This document shows, in pieces, positions 52,974 through 62,481 of a stretch of DNA of 64,000 nt; the first letter of the stretch is position 1, and each line of letters opens with the position of its first letter. Under the pieces are notes generated by a model. The model was not told the DNA's origin. It saw only the letters and a program-made list of their open reading frames with translations, and made no database searches. The DNA comes from Thiobacillus denitrificans. GTDB taxonomy: Bacteria > Pseudomonadota > Gammaproteobacteria > Burkholderiales > Thiobacillaceae. The DNA is taken from NCBI RefSeq assembly GCF_001530125.1, contig NZ_LDUG01000019.1, positions 94,415-158,414 of the forward strand. The letters are read 5' to 3'. Position numbers and translations under genes: made by a program.

Positions 52974-54497
52974 GTGGCTGCTGCTGAATTTGACATTCCG
53001 AAACTCAAGGACGACATCGAAATCCCCAAGCTGAGGGAAGGCGTGATGGCGCACGCCAAGACCTTTCCAGCAGCCAAGGCGGTTCAGGATTTCATGGGCT
53101 ACCCGCATGAGCTGGGGGAGGACTGGAAAGAGCGCGCCATCGACAAGATGGGCGAATTGCTGGGCAAGTATCGTTCGATGAAGGTTTTCCTGGATGCCTG
53201 TGTGCACTGCGGGGCATGCACCGACAAATGCCATTATTATCTAGGCACGTCCGATCCCAAGAACATGCCGGTAGCGCGCCAGGATCTGATGCGTCAGGTC
53301 TATCGCCGCTACTTCACCACAGCGGGCAAGCTGTTTCCCAAGCTGGTGGGTGCCAAGGATCTGACCAAGGACATCCTCAACGACTGGTACAGCTACTATT
53401 ATCAGTGTTCGGAGTGCCGTCGTTGCTCGGTGTTTTGTCCCTACGGGATTGATACTGCCGAAATCACCATGGCTGGCCGCGAAATCCTGAACCATGTCGG
53501 CATGGGCCAGAAGTACTCCAACGAGATTTTGAGTAAGGTCCACAAGATCGGCAACAACCTCGGTCTGCCAGGCCCCGCGCTGGAAGACACCTTGGAGGGC
53601 CTGGAAGAAGACATCGAAGCCGACACCGGCGTGGCGGTGAAATTGCCGCTCGATGTGAAAGGCGTGGAAGTGCTGCTGGTCACGCCGTCGGCGGACTTCT
53701 TCTCCGAGCCGCATGTGGAATCGTTGATCGGCTACGCCAAGGTGTTTCACGCCGCCGGCATCAGCTGGACCTTGTCCACCCACGCTTCGGAGGCCGGCAA
53801 TTTCGGCCTCTTCAACGGCAATTACGAGAGCATGCGCAAGGTCGCCATGCGGATTCGCGATGCCGCGCTGGAACTCGGCGTCAAGCGCATCGTGGTCGGC
53901 GAATGCGGCCATGCCTGGCGCGTTGCCTACAGCTTCTGGAACACGCTGACCGGCATCGGCTATGGCGGCGACGATCCGTTCTCGATCGAAATGCAAAAAC
54001 AGCTCGACCCGACCTATCCGCAGCCGCAGCACATTTGCGAGCTGACCAACGATCTGATCAAGTCCGGCAAGATCAAGGTTGACCCGTCCCTCAATGACGA
54101 TCTGGTCGTGACCTTTCACGACTCGTGCAACGTGGCGCGTGCGTCGCGCATGGGCACTGAGCCCGGCGGCCAGTTCATCATTCCGCGCGAGTTGATCAAG
54201 TCAGTGGTGAACAATTTCCACGACATGGCGGACGAAACCATAGGCGAATCCACCTTCTGCTGCGGCGGCGGCGGCGGCCTGCTGACTGACGATCTGATGG
54301 AGGTCCGGGTCAAGGGCGCAATGCCGCGTGCCACGGCCCTGAACAACGTAGTCAAGGAACACCAGGTCAATTTCATGGCCATGATCTGCGCCATCTGCAA
54401 GGCGCAGTTCACCAAAGTATTGCCCAAGTATGGCTTTAACATGAGCATGGTGGGCGGAGTGCATCAATTAGTCAGCAAGGCAATCAAGCTGGACTGA
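52974..54497 (+). CDS. dsrK: DsrK, HdrD-like iron-sulfur subunit
   Basis: 507 residues from a GTG start. Two ferredoxin-type motifs (CVHCGACTDKCHYY; CSECRRCSVFCPYG) and CCG-type cysteine-rich regions, including HDSCNVAR and FCCGGGGGLL, as in heterodisulfide reductase subunit D. It is thought to act on the DsrC cysteine pair or trisulfide on the cytoplasmic side of the DsrMKJOP complex. AAAGGACC lies upstream. Confidence 0.97.
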   Translation: MAAAEFDIPKLKDDIEIPKLREGVMAHAKTFPAAKAVQDFMGYPHELGEDWKERAIDKMGELLGKYRSMKVFLDACVHCGACTDKCHYYLGTSDPKNMPVARQDLMRQVYRRYFTTAGKLFPKLVGAKDLTKDILNDWYSYYYQCSECRRCSVFCPYGIDTAEITMAGREILNHVGMGQKYSNEILSKVHKIGNNLGLPGPALEDTLEGLEEDIEADTGVAVKLPLDVKGVEVLLVTPSADFFSEPHVESLIGYAKVFHAAGISWTLSTHASEAGNFGLFNGNYESMRKVAMRIRDAALELGVKRIVVGECGHAWRVAYSFWNTLTGIGYGGDDPFSIEMQKQLDPTYPQPQHICELTNDLIKSGKIKVDPSLNDDLVVTFHDSCNVARASRMGTEPGGQFIIPRELIKSVVNNFHDMADETIGESTFCCGGGGGLLTDDLMEVRVKGAMPRATALNNVVKEHQVNFMAMICAICKAQFTKVLPKYGFNMSMVGGVHQLVSKAIKLD

Positions 54498-54559
54498 ACC
54501 CGGTCTGGAAGATTGCGATTTATCTATCTTTTAGTAACGTAGGTGTTAGGAGAACCGAC

Positions 54560-56521
54560 ATGGCTGTCACGACGAACAAAGCAAAATCCGAAGGCATTGA
54601 ATGGCGTCGCTATAAGGAAGGCGAGAAAGAGGGGAGCTTCCGCTCTGCTCAGGACATCATTTTCCAGGCGAGCTGGACGCACAAGTGCCCGGAGTACATG
54701 CTTTCCACGCCGCCTTGCCAGGGTTCCTGCCCGGCCGGTGAAGACATCCGTAGCTACCTCAACATCGTGCGCGGCATCGAGAAGCCGCCGGCAGGTGTGA
54801 CTTGGCAGGAATATGCTTTCCGCCGGGTTACCGAAGCCAACCCGTTCCCGGGCGTGATGGGTCGGGTTTGCCCCGCTCCATGTGAGTCAGGTTGTAATCG
54901 CAATATGGTCGAAGACCATGTGGGCATCAACGCAGTCGAGCACTTTATCGGCGACTGGGGTATTGAAAACAACATGGTCTACACGTCCACGGCCGCAGAA
55001 ACAGGCAAGAAAGTGGCTATTATTGGCGCCGGCCCTGCTGGTCTGGCTGCGGCTTATCAGCTGCGCCTGCGTGGCCACGGCGTGACCATCTTCGACGAGC
55101 ACGAAGAGCTCGGCGGCATGATGCGCTACGGCATTCCCGGTTTCCGTACCCCGCGTGAAATGCTGGACTCCGAAATCAAGCGCATCATCGACCTCGGTGT
55201 TGAAACCCGCCTGAAGACGCGAATTGGTTCCGATATTACGTTCGAGCAGATCGAAAAAGATTACGACGCCATTTTCATGGCGATGGGTGCGCAGGCGGGC
55301 CGTCCGCTACCGGTGCCCGGCGCCGAAGCGCCCAACTGTGTGACTGCCATGGCGTTCCTGCGCGCATTCAACGAAGGCCGTCTGCAGCACGTCGGCAATC
55401 GCGTGGTGGTGATCGGCGGTGGCGATACCTCGATCGACGTGGCGACGGTAGCCCGTCGTCTGGGCAATGTCACCAAGTCGGGTACTGTGGATGATCGTCC
55501 GGAAGCGGTGATTGCCGGCCACATGGCCCATGATGTGGCTTCGATTTCCGCCCGTGAAGGGGCCGAAGTGGTGCTGGTATCGCGCTCCACCATCGACAAG
55601 ATGGCCGCCAACCCGCATGAAGTCGAGCATGCCCAGCAGGAAGGCATCGAAATCATCGGTGGCGTGACCCCGGTGGCCGTGGTCGTCGACGAGAAGGGCC
55701 GTGCAACGGCGCTGCGCGTGGCCGACTTTGTGATGGAAGGCAAGGAAACCAAGCTCGTCGAAGGCACCGAGCGTGACCTGCCGGCCGACCTGATCGTCTC
55801 CGCAATTGGCCAGGGCGTCGATTTCGCCGGCCTTGAGCAGTTCAACAACAACAACGGTTTGATGAAGGCCGACAAGAACTACCGTTTCCCTGGCAAAGAG
55901 CACATCTTTGTTGGTGGTGACGTGCTGCGCCCGCACCTGCTGACCACCGCGATTGGTCATGCTTCAATCGCTGTTGAAGGAATTGATGCCTTCCTGAAAG
56001 GCAAAAAAGATCTCGACAAGCGTCCGAAGGTAGACGTGCACCACTTCGACGAAATTCGGCAGTGGCTGGAATCTGGTCATGAGTACAAGGAAGTCAAAGG
56101 CCAGATCTGGGGCACCGATGACCGTAAAGACATCCTGCATAACTTCGAAGACCGTTCGGCGCGTCACGTCATCCCGCACGACGATTTGTTTCTGGGGCAT
56201 TTCCCCAAGGTCGAGCGTCATGTTCGTGACGTGATCGTTCTGGACAAGGAAGGCGCACTAGGCAACTTCGAAGAGCGTCTGCAGCTCTTGTCCGACAAGG
56301 ACGTTGTCGATGAAGCCAAACGTTGCATGTCCTGTGGTCAATGCTTCGAATGTGACAACTGCGTGGTCTACTGTCCGCAGGTTGCCGTGTTCAAGGTCAA
56401 GAAGAAGGACAATCCCACCATGGGACGTTATGTCGACACCGACTACGGTAAATGCATCGGCTGTCACATCTGTGCCGACGTCTGCCCGACCGGTTACATC
56501 ATCATGGGTATGGGTGACTAA
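54560..56521 (+). CDS. dsrL: DsrL, iron-sulfur flavoprotein NAD(P)H oxidoreductase
   Basis: 653 residues. N-terminal cluster cysteines (CPEYMLSTPPCQGSCPAGEDIR; VCPAPCESGCNRN), FAD motif VAIIGAGPAGLAAAYQLRL, second dinucleotide motif VVVIGGGDTSIDVATVARRLG, and C-terminal ferredoxin motifs (CMSCGQCFECDNCVVYCPQ; CIGCHICADVCPTG). DsrL takes electrons from rDsrAB and passes them to NAD(P)+; it is typical of the oxidative pathway. TTAGGAG precedes the ATG. Confidence 0.97.
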   Translation: MAVTTNKAKSEGIEWRRYKEGEKEGSFRSAQDIIFQASWTHKCPEYMLSTPPCQGSCPAGEDIRSYLNIVRGIEKPPAGVTWQEYAFRRVTEANPFPGVMGRVCPAPCESGCNRNMVEDHVGINAVEHFIGDWGIENNMVYTSTAAETGKKVAIIGAGPAGLAAAYQLRLRGHGVTIFDEHEELGGMMRYGIPGFRTPREMLDSEIKRIIDLGVETRLKTRIGSDITFEQIEKDYDAIFMAMGAQAGRPLPVPGAEAPNCVTAMAFLRAFNEGRLQHVGNRVVVIGGGDTSIDVATVARRLGNVTKSGTVDDRPEAVIAGHMAHDVASISAREGAEVVLVSRSTIDKMAANPHEVEHAQQEGIEIIGGVTPVAVVVDEKGRATALRVADFVMEGKETKLVEGTERDLPADLIVSAIGQGVDFAGLEQFNNNNGLMKADKNYRFPGKEHIFVGGDVLRPHLLTTAIGHASIAVEGIDAFLKGKKDLDKRPKVDVHHFDEIRQWLESGHEYKEVKGQIWGTDDRKDILHNFEDRSARHVIPHDDLFLGHFPKVERHVRDVIVLDKEGALGNFEERLQLLSDKDVVDEAKRCMSCGQCFECDNCVVYCPQVAVFKVKKKDNPTMGRYVDTDYGKCIGCHICADVCPTGYIIMGMGD

Positions 56522-56523
56522 GC

Positions 56524-57021
56524 GTGGCAGGCAAAATGAAACGCCTCCTGGCTCTGGGTGCAGTCGTGCTGACGACGGCTGCCCTGGCCTGGGCCGGGTC
56601 GGACACCCAGCCCAAGGCCGGTGGCGCTCCCATGCCGGTCATCCAGAAAGCCGTCAAGGGCGAGCAGTGTGTTGAAGACACCGACTACATGCGGCGCAAC
56701 CACATGGTGCTGCTGGATCAGCATCGCGACAAGACCGTGATCGAGGGGGTGCGCACCAAAAAGTACAGCCTCAAGGAATGCATCAACTGCCACGCCAGCG
56801 AAACGACGGGCAGCGTTGCGGCCGCCAAGGATGACTTTTGCGTGAGCTGCCATAGCTATGCAGCGGTGAAGATCGATTGTTTCGAATGCCATTCCACCAA
56901 GCCGCAAGGCTCGATTGCAATGCATTCGCTGAATGCTGAAACGGCGCACTACAAGCACAAGCTTGCCGCCCAGGCGACAAGCAAGGTCAGTGTTGAAGAG
57001 ATGGCTGGGGTTGCCCAATGA
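56524..57021 (+). CDS. dsrJ: DsrJ, triheme cytochrome c
   Basis: 165 residues from a GTG two bases after dsrL. Uncleaved-type signal/anchor (MKRLLALGAVVLTTAALAWAG) and three heme-binding motifs CINCH, CVSCH and CFECH. An additional conserved Cys in GEQCVEDTDYM may be an unusual axial ligand, as described for the family. It is the periplasmic part of DsrMKJOP. Its stop overlaps the dsrO start (ATGA). Confidence 0.97.
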   Translation: MAGKMKRLLALGAVVLTTAALAWAGSDTQPKAGGAPMPVIQKAVKGEQCVEDTDYMRRNHMVLLDQHRDKTVIEGVRTKKYSLKECINCHASETTGSVAAAKDDFCVSCHSYAAVKIDCFECHSTKPQGSIAMHSLNAETAHYKHKLAAQATSKVSVEEMAGVAQ

Positions 57022-57794
57022 GTGAACTAAAACCGATGTCTGACCAGACCCCTGCATCGCCCGAACGTCGCCGCTTTGTCGGCGGCGCTGCAGCAGCGGC
57101 AGGCCTGGCGATTGCACCCGGTGTGATGCTGCATCAAGTGGCGCATGGCCGGCCGGAAGAACAGGCTGCCAGCAGCGCCGTACGTTGGGGCATGCTGGTC
57201 GATGCGACCAAGTGTGCAGCAGGCTGTGATGACTGCGTGACCGCTTGCAGCACCGAAAACGGCTGGACGCCGGTGGCGGAGAGCAAGCACCCGAAGCAGG
57301 CTCCGCAGTGGATCCGCAAGCTGGAACTGCAGGACCCGCTGACGCAGGTGGAAACCAACCTGCCGATGCTGTGCCAGCACTGCGCCGAACCACCGTGCGT
57401 GGATGTGTGCCCGACCGGCGCCTCGTTCAAGCGTGCCGACGGCATCGTGCTGGTCAACCGCCACACCTGCATCGGTTGCCGCTACTGCATGATGGCCTGC
57501 CCCTACAAGGCGCGTTCGCTGGTGCACGAACCACTGAACGATACCCAGAAGCCGGATGTGCCGCGCGGAATTGGTTGTGTCGAATCCTGCACCCTGTGCG
57601 TGCAGAAGATCGATCGTGGCGACGGCAACACCGCGTGTGCCGAAGCCTGCACTGCCGCCGGACACAACGCCTTGCTGTTCGGCGACATGAATGATCCTGA
57701 GAGCGAGATTTCGAAGCGTCTGCGCGAACTGCCGACCAAGCAGGTGCGTGCCGATCTGAATCTCAACCTTGGCGTTCGCTATCACGGAATCTAA
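57018..57794 (+). CDS. dsrO: DsrO, periplasmic ferredoxin-like iron-sulfur protein
   Basis: 258 residues. A Tat signal is visible (SPERRRFVGGAAAAAGLAIAPGV). Four cluster motifs in the DMSO-reductase-B style follow: KCAAGCDDCVTACS, MLCQHCAEPPCVDVCPTG, CIGCRYCMMACPYKARS and ESCTLCVQKIDRGDGNTACAEAC. It passes electrons between DsrJ and DsrP. It overlaps dsrJ by four bases, and dsrP starts seven bases after its stop. Confidence 0.97.
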   Translation: MSELKPMSDQTPASPERRRFVGGAAAAAGLAIAPGVMLHQVAHGRPEEQAASSAVRWGMLVDATKCAAGCDDCVTACSTENGWTPVAESKHPKQAPQWIRKLELQDPLTQVETNLPMLCQHCAEPPCVDVCPTGASFKRADGIVLVNRHTCIGCRYCMMACPYKARSLVHEPLNDTQKPDVPRGIGCVESCTLCVQKIDRGDGNTACAEACTAAGHNALLFGDMNDPESEISKRLRELPTKQVRADLNLNLGVRYHGI

Positions 57795-57800
57795 AACAAC

Positions 57801-59003
57801 ATGGCAAGCATTACCTTCCGCGAAGTAGAAGGCAGCAGCCTGAAGTACTGGTTGCTGTTCGGGGGTCTGGGCCTCTTCGTCCTGTTCGGCGCATTGGCCT
57901 GGAATACCATGCACCACTACGGCCACGTCGTGACCGGGATGGACAACCAGATCGTCTGGGGGCTGCCGCACGTGTTTGCAGTGTTCCTGATCGTGGCCGC
58001 CTCGGGGGCGCTCAACGTCGCCTCGATCGCCTCGGTGTTCAACAAGCCGATGTACAAGCCGCTGGCGCCGCTGTCGGCGATCCTGTCGCTGGCGCTGATG
58101 CTGGGCGGCCTCTTGGTGCTGGTGCTCGACCTGGGCCGTTCCGACCGCCTGATCGTGGCGATGACGCACTTCAATTTCAAGTCGATGTTCACCTGGAACG
58201 TGTTCCTGTATTCCGGTTTCTTCGGGCTGGTGGGCATCTACCTGTGGACCATGCTGGACCGCACCGTCAAGTCCTACTCAAAGGCGGCGGGCACCGCGGC
58301 CTTCATCTGGCGCCTGATCCTGACGACCGGTACCGGCTCGCTGTTCGGCTTCCTGATCGCGCGTGAGTTGTACGGTACCGCCATGCTGGCACCAATGTTC
58401 ATCATCATGTCGTTTGCCTACGGCCTGGCGATTTACCTGATGGTGCTGGCCGCAGCCTATGCCTGGACCGGCCGGACCCTGGGCGATGCCGTGATGATGC
58501 GGCTGAAGGGCCTGCTCGTGGTGTTCGTCGCGGCGGTGCTGTATTTCGTCGTCGTTCACCATATGACCAATCTCTACTTCGCCAAGTTTCACGGCGTAGA
58601 AGCTTTCATCCTGCGCGACGGCGGCATCTTCACTACCCTGTTCTGGGTGGGACAGATCGTCATCGGCTGCGTGGCGCCGCTGGTGATCCTGCTGAGCGGC
58701 CTTGGCAAACAACGCACGTGGATCATGGTTGCGTGCGGCCTCGTCATTGCGGGCGGCATGGCGCAGATGTATGTCACCATCATCGGTGCGCAGGCCTATC
58801 CGCTCGACATGTTCCCCGGCCTGATCGAGAACAGCAGTTTCTATGATGGCGTCGTGAACAGCTACACGCCCAGCATGCCCGAGCTGTTCCTCGGCCTCGG
58901 CGGGGTGGCGATCGCGCTGCTGGTGACCACCTTTGCGATCAAGGTGCTGCGCCTGTTGCCGGCCAGCCTGGACGACGCCACCGTCGCCAAGCTGGAACAT
59001 TGA
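57801..59003 (+). CDS. dsrP: DsrP, NrfD-type membrane subunit
   Basis: 400 residues with about ten transmembrane helices of the NrfD family (LLFGGLGLFVLFGALAW; HVFAVFLIVAASGALNVASI; LSAILSLALMLGGLLVLVLDLG; and others). NrfD-type subunits exchange electrons with quinones; with DsrO and DsrJ it forms the second membrane module of DsrMKJOP. It is followed by a nine-bp hairpin before dsrN. Confidence 0.97.
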   Translation: MASITFREVEGSSLKYWLLFGGLGLFVLFGALAWNTMHHYGHVVTGMDNQIVWGLPHVFAVFLIVAASGALNVASIASVFNKPMYKPLAPLSAILSLALMLGGLLVLVLDLGRSDRLIVAMTHFNFKSMFTWNVFLYSGFFGLVGIYLWTMLDRTVKSYSKAAGTAAFIWRLILTTGTGSLFGFLIARELYGTAMLAPMFIIMSFAYGLAIYLMVLAAAYAWTGRTLGDAVMMRLKGLLVVFVAAVLYFVVVHHMTNLYFAKFHGVEAFILRDGGIFTTLFWVGQIVIGCVAPLVILLSGLGKQRTWIMVACGLVIAGGMAQMYVTIIGAQAYPLDMFPGLIENSSFYDGVVNSYTPSMPELFLGLGGVAIALLVTTFAIKVLRLLPASLDDATVAKLEH

Positions 59004-59013
59004 CTTGCATGAA

Positions 59014-59037
59014 CCTGCCAGGTGATCGCCTGGCAGG
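59014..59037 (+). other. Hairpin between dsrP and dsrN
   Basis: CCTGCCAGG and CCTGGCAGG form a perfect nine-bp stem with loop TGATCG. The downstream arm partly overlaps the G-rich ribosome site of dsrN (GGCAGGGGA), so folding could lower dsrN translation. Confidence 0.6.
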
Positions 59038-59049
59038 GGATTGGCCAGC

Positions 59050-60468
59050 ATGAACCCGCAAGTCACTTCAAACGAATCTTCCCGGCGCGGGGCTCATATG
59101 CCCCGCGTCTTCATTTCTGCAGCGCATAAATCGTCCGGCAAGACCACGCTCACGCTCGGGTTGTGTGCTGCCCTGCACGCGCGCGGCCATGCGGTGCAGC
59201 CCTTCAAGAAAGGGCCCGACTACATCGATCCGTTGTGGCTGGGGATGGCGTCGCAGCGCCCCTGCTACAACCTCGATTTCCACATGATGCTGCGCGATGA
59301 AATCGAGCAGCAGTTCGCCCACGCTGCGGCCAGCGCGCGCATCAGCCTGATCGAGGGCAACAAGGGCCTGTACGACGGGCTCGATCTCGACGGCAGCAAC
59401 AGCAACGCGGCGCTCGCCAAGCTGCTGGGTGCGCCGGTGGTGCTGGTGATCGACGCGCGCGGCATGACCCGCGGCGTGGCGCCGCTGATTCTGGGCTATC
59501 AGGCATTCGACCCGGAGATTCGCATTGCCGGCGTGATTCTCAACAACCTCGGCGGCAGCCGCCACGAGTCCAAATTGCGTGCGGTGATCGAGCACTACAC
59601 CGACGTCGAAGTGATCGGGGCAGTGCAGCACGACGCCAGCCTGCAGATTGCCGAGCGGCATCTTGGGCTGGTGCCGGCCAACGAGCAGGGGGCCGCACGC
59701 GCCCGGATTCAGCATGTGGGCGAGCGGGTGGCGGCGCAGGTCGATCTCGACCGCCTGCTGGCGATCGGCGACAGCGCACCGGCATTCAGTGCGCCGCTCC
59801 CGACCGACACGGCAGCGCCTGCCGAGCGGCTGCGCATCGGCATCGCCCACGACCAGGCGTTCGGTTTTTACTACAGCGAGGATCTCGACACCCTGCGTGC
59901 GGCAAACGTCGAGCTGGTCGACATCGACACCCTGCATGCGCAGGCCTTGCCCGAGGTCGATGGCCTCATCATCGGCGGCGGCTTCCCCGAGGTGTTCATG
60001 GCCGAGCTCGAAGCCAATGCGCCGTTGCGCACCCGTATTCGCCATGCCATCGAAGCCGGGTTGCCCGCCTATGCCGAGTGCGGCGGGCTGATGTACCTGT
60101 CGAAGAGCCTGAGCTGGCAGGGGCAGACGCGGCAGATGGTCGGCGTGGTGCCGGGCGAAACCGTGATGCACGAGCGTCCGGTCGGCCGCGGCTATGCGCG
60201 CCTGCAGCCGACCGGCGACGACCGTTGGCAGGAAACGGCGAGCATCCCGGCGCACGAATTTCACTATTCGAGCTTGGAAAATCTGCCTGCCGACTCCATG
60301 TATGCCTATCAGGTGACGCGCGGGCATGGCATTGATGGCCAGCACGACGGCTATCAGCGACACAACTTGCTGGCCGGCTACGTGCATCGCCGGGGCACCG
60401 GCGCGCAGGGCTGGATCGCGCCGTTTTTGAAGCAGGTGCGCGCGCACAAGGCGCGCGCCACGGATTAA
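59050..60468 (+). CDS. dsrN: DsrN, siroheme a-side amidase (cobyrinate diamide synthase-like)
   Basis: About 472 residues. N-terminal ATP-dependent synthetase domain (MPRVFISAAHKSSGKTTLTLGLCAAL; FKKGPDYIDPLW; LIEGNKGLYDGLD) and C-terminal class I glutamine amidotransferase domain (IGGGFPEVFMAEL; AYAECGGLMYLSKSL with the nucleophilic Cys; HEFHYSSLE). DsrN amidates siroheme for DsrAB. The start may be the ATG at 59050 or the one at 59098, where the family homology begins; a TTG at 59041 is less likely. Confidence 0.95.
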   Translation: MNPQVTSNESSRRGAHMPRVFISAAHKSSGKTTLTLGLCAALHARGHAVQPFKKGPDYIDPLWLGMASQRPCYNLDFHMMLRDEIEQQFAHAAASARISLIEGNKGLYDGLDLDGSNSNAALAKLLGAPVVLVIDARGMTRGVAPLILGYQAFDPEIRIAGVILNNLGGSRHESKLRAVIEHYTDVEVIGAVQHDASLQIAERHLGLVPANEQGAARARIQHVGERVAAQVDLDRLLAIGDSAPAFSAPLPTDTAAPAERLRIGIAHDQAFGFYYSEDLDTLRAANVELVDIDTLHAQALPEVDGLIIGGGFPEVFMAELEANAPLRTRIRHAIEAGLPAYAECGGLMYLSKSLSWQGQTRQMVGVVPGETVMHERPVGRGYARLQPTGDDRWQETASIPAHEFHYSSLENLPADSMYAYQVTRGHGIDGQHDGYQRHNLLAGYVHRRGTGAQGWIAPFLKQVRAHKARATD

Positions 60469-60501
60469 TTTTTTTGCAGCTTAATTTTCAAAGGACATTC
60501 C

Positions 60502-60822
60502 ATGATCAAGATCACCGACGCCGCCGCCGAACAGATTCGCGCCGCTGCCAACAATCCCGACGTCTACGGCATGGTGCTGCGTGTCGCCGCCTATCAGGAA
60601 GACGATGGCAGCGTGAACTTCGGCATGGGTTTCGACCAGGAACGCGAAGTGGACGAGCAGCTCATCGTCAACGGCATCGAGATTCTGATCGCCAGCTCCA
60701 GCACCCCCTACCTGCAGGGCGTCACCCTCGATTTCGTCGAAATGAGCCCGGGCGACCTGCGCTTCATTTTCATCCCGCCACTTTCCGCCGAGCCGGCTGA
60801 CGAAGCCGCTCCCGCCGAGTAA
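60502..60822 (+). CDS. dsrR: DsrR, A-type scaffold-like protein without cysteines
   Basis: 106 residues with the IscA/HesB fold (MIKITDAAAEQIRAAANNPDVYGMVLRVAAYQEDDG; LEFVEM-like VTLDFVEMSPGDLRFIF). The three cluster-binding Cys of IscA are absent, as is normal for DsrR, so it does not act as a standard Fe-S scaffold. It has been linked to post-transcriptional control of dsr genes in a purple sulfur bacterium. A strong AAAGGACATTCC lies before the ATG. Confidence 0.93.
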   Translation: MIKITDAAAEQIRAAANNPDVYGMVLRVAAYQEDDGSVNFGMGFDQEREVDEQLIVNGIEILIASSSTPYLQGVTLDFVEMSPGDLRFIFIPPLSAEPADEAAPAE

Positions 60823-60827
60823 GCTCC

Positions 60828-62267
60828 ATGAATTACCTGCCCATTTTCCTCGACCTGCGTGACCGCCACTGTCTGGTGGTGGGCGGTTCCGAAACTGCCG
60901 CGCGCAAGGCTGAACTGCTGTTGCGCGCCGGCGCGCACGTCGATGTCGCCGCGCTCGCACTGCACGAGGGCTTTGCGCGCCTGCCGCACCCCGACCATCT
61001 GCAGCGGGTGGCGGATACCTTCACCCCAGGGCTGTTGGAGGGCAAGGATCTGGTGATCGTGGTGGAGGAAGACGCGTCCCGCGCCAAGGTGGTCGCTGAC
61101 GCGGCGCGCGCACGAAACATCCCGGTCAATGTGGCGGACAAGCCCGCGCTGTGCAGCTTTATCCTGCCGTCGATCATCGATCGCTCGCCGATCATGGTGG
61201 CGGTGTCCAGCGGCGGCGAATCGCCGGTGCTGGCGCGCATGCTGCGTGCGCGGTTGGAAACCCTGATTCCCGCCGCCTATGGCCGCCTCAGCGCGCTGGC
61301 GTCGCGCTACAAGGACCGCGTGCGCGCGGCGATCAAGCCGCAGCAGCGTCGCGCCTTCTGGGAAAAGGTGTTCCTCTCGCCGGTCGCCGAAATGGTGTTC
61401 TCCGGGCGCGACGTCGAGGCCGAGTCACAGCTCGATGCCATGATCAGGGAGGGCGCCGAGCACGACATCCGCCGCGGCGAGGTGTATCTGGTCGGTGCCG
61501 GCCCGGGCAATCCCGACCTGCTGACCTTCCGCGCGCTGCGGCTGATGCAGCAGGCCGACGTCGTCGTGCATGACCGGCTCGTCTCGCAGCCCATCCTCGA
61601 CATGTGCCGGCGCGACGCCGAGCGCATCTACGTCGGCAAGGAACGCGACGACCACGCGGTGCCGCAGGAGGAAATCAACCTCCTGCTGGTGCGTTTGGCC
61701 AAGGAAGGCAAGCGCGTGCTGCGGCTGAAGGGCGGCGATCCCTTCATCTTCGGCCGCGGCGGCGAGGAAATCGAGACCCTGGCCGAGCACAGCGTGCCGT
61801 TCCAGGTGGTGCCCGGCATTACCGCCGCCGCTGGCGTGGCATCCTACGCCGGGATCCCGCTCACCCATCGCGACTACGCGCAGTCGGTCGCCTTCGTCAC
61901 CGGCCATCTGAAGGAAAACACCTTCAACATGAACTGGGAAGGCATTGCGCGGAAAGACCAGACCATCGTCATCTACATGGGCCTGAAAGGCCTGCCGCTG
62001 CTGTGCGAGGCGCTGATCAAGCACGGCCTGACTGCCGACACCCCCGCAGCCATCGTTCAGCATGGCACGCTGCCCACGCAGCGCGTCATTACCGGCGACC
62101 TCACCACGCTGCCGGCGCTGGCTGAGCAGGCCGGACTCAAGGCACCCACCCTCATCATCGTCGGCAATGTCGTCAAGCTGCGCGAAAAGCTCGGCTGGTA
62201 TCAGCCCGAGCTGCACAGCGAGCAGGCGCACCGCACCCCGCTCGAAGCGCCGGACCACCTGCGCTGA
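60828..62267 (+). CDS. cysG: Siroheme synthase (multifunctional CysG)
   Basis: 479 residues. The N-terminal precorrin-2 dehydrogenase/ferrochelatase domain starts MNYLPIFLDLRDRHCLVVGGSETAARKAELLL. The C-terminal SAM-dependent uroporphyrinogen III methyltransferase has VYLVGAGPGNPDLLTFRALRLMQQADVVVHD and LRLKGGDPFIFGRGGEE. It makes siroheme for DsrAB; DsrN then amidates it. It begins five bases after dsrR, so cofactor supply is built into the operon, with no dsrS seen after dsrR. Confidence 0.97.
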   Translation: MNYLPIFLDLRDRHCLVVGGSETAARKAELLLRAGAHVDVAALALHEGFARLPHPDHLQRVADTFTPGLLEGKDLVIVVEEDASRAKVVADAARARNIPVNVADKPALCSFILPSIIDRSPIMVAVSSGGESPVLARMLRARLETLIPAAYGRLSALASRYKDRVRAAIKPQQRRAFWEKVFLSPVAEMVFSGRDVEAESQLDAMIREGAEHDIRRGEVYLVGAGPGNPDLLTFRALRLMQQADVVVHDRLVSQPILDMCRRDAERIYVGKERDDHAVPQEEINLLLVRLAKEGKRVLRLKGGDPFIFGRGGEEIETLAEHSVPFQVVPGITAAAGVASYAGIPLTHRDYAQSVAFVTGHLKENTFNMNWEGIARKDQTIVIYMGLKGLPLLCEALIKHGLTADTPAAIVQHGTLPTQRVITGDLTTLPALAEQAGLKAPTLIIVGNVVKLREKLGWYQPELHSEQAHRTPLEAPDHLR

Positions 62268-62450
62268 GTGACGGCTTCGCACCCGCAACTGGACAGCCGC
62301 GCCGATATCAATGCGCAGGCGTTTGCGCGCAACCTCGTGTGGTCGCCTGAGCATGGCCTCGGCGCGATCGATTTCGAGGACGATCCGATCAGCGCCATGC
62401 CGCTGGCACAGGCGCAAATCCGCGACTGGCGAGCAAAAGTTTCGACGTAA
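62268..62450 (+). CDS. Small protein at the end of the dsr-cysG operon
   Basis: 60 residues from a GTG that directly follows the cysG stop (TGAGTG). Soluble and acidic (SRADINAQAFARNLVWSPEHGLGAIDFEDDPISAMPLAQAQIRDWRAKVST), with no known motif. The tight spacing suggests it is translated with cysG. Function unknown. No terminator was found directly after it; the next structured DNA is the attC-like site at 62482. Confidence 0.55.
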   Translation: MTASHPQLDSRADINAQAFARNLVWSPEHGLGAIDFEDDPISAMPLAQAQIRDWRAKVST

Positions 62451-62481
62451 GGCTTGATGAGCTTGGGAGGTCGCATGAGCA

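Noticed and set aside
60502-60822. DsrR taken as a broken IscA
   Set aside because: Absence of the cluster cysteines is a family feature of DsrR, and its place between dsrN and cysG fits.
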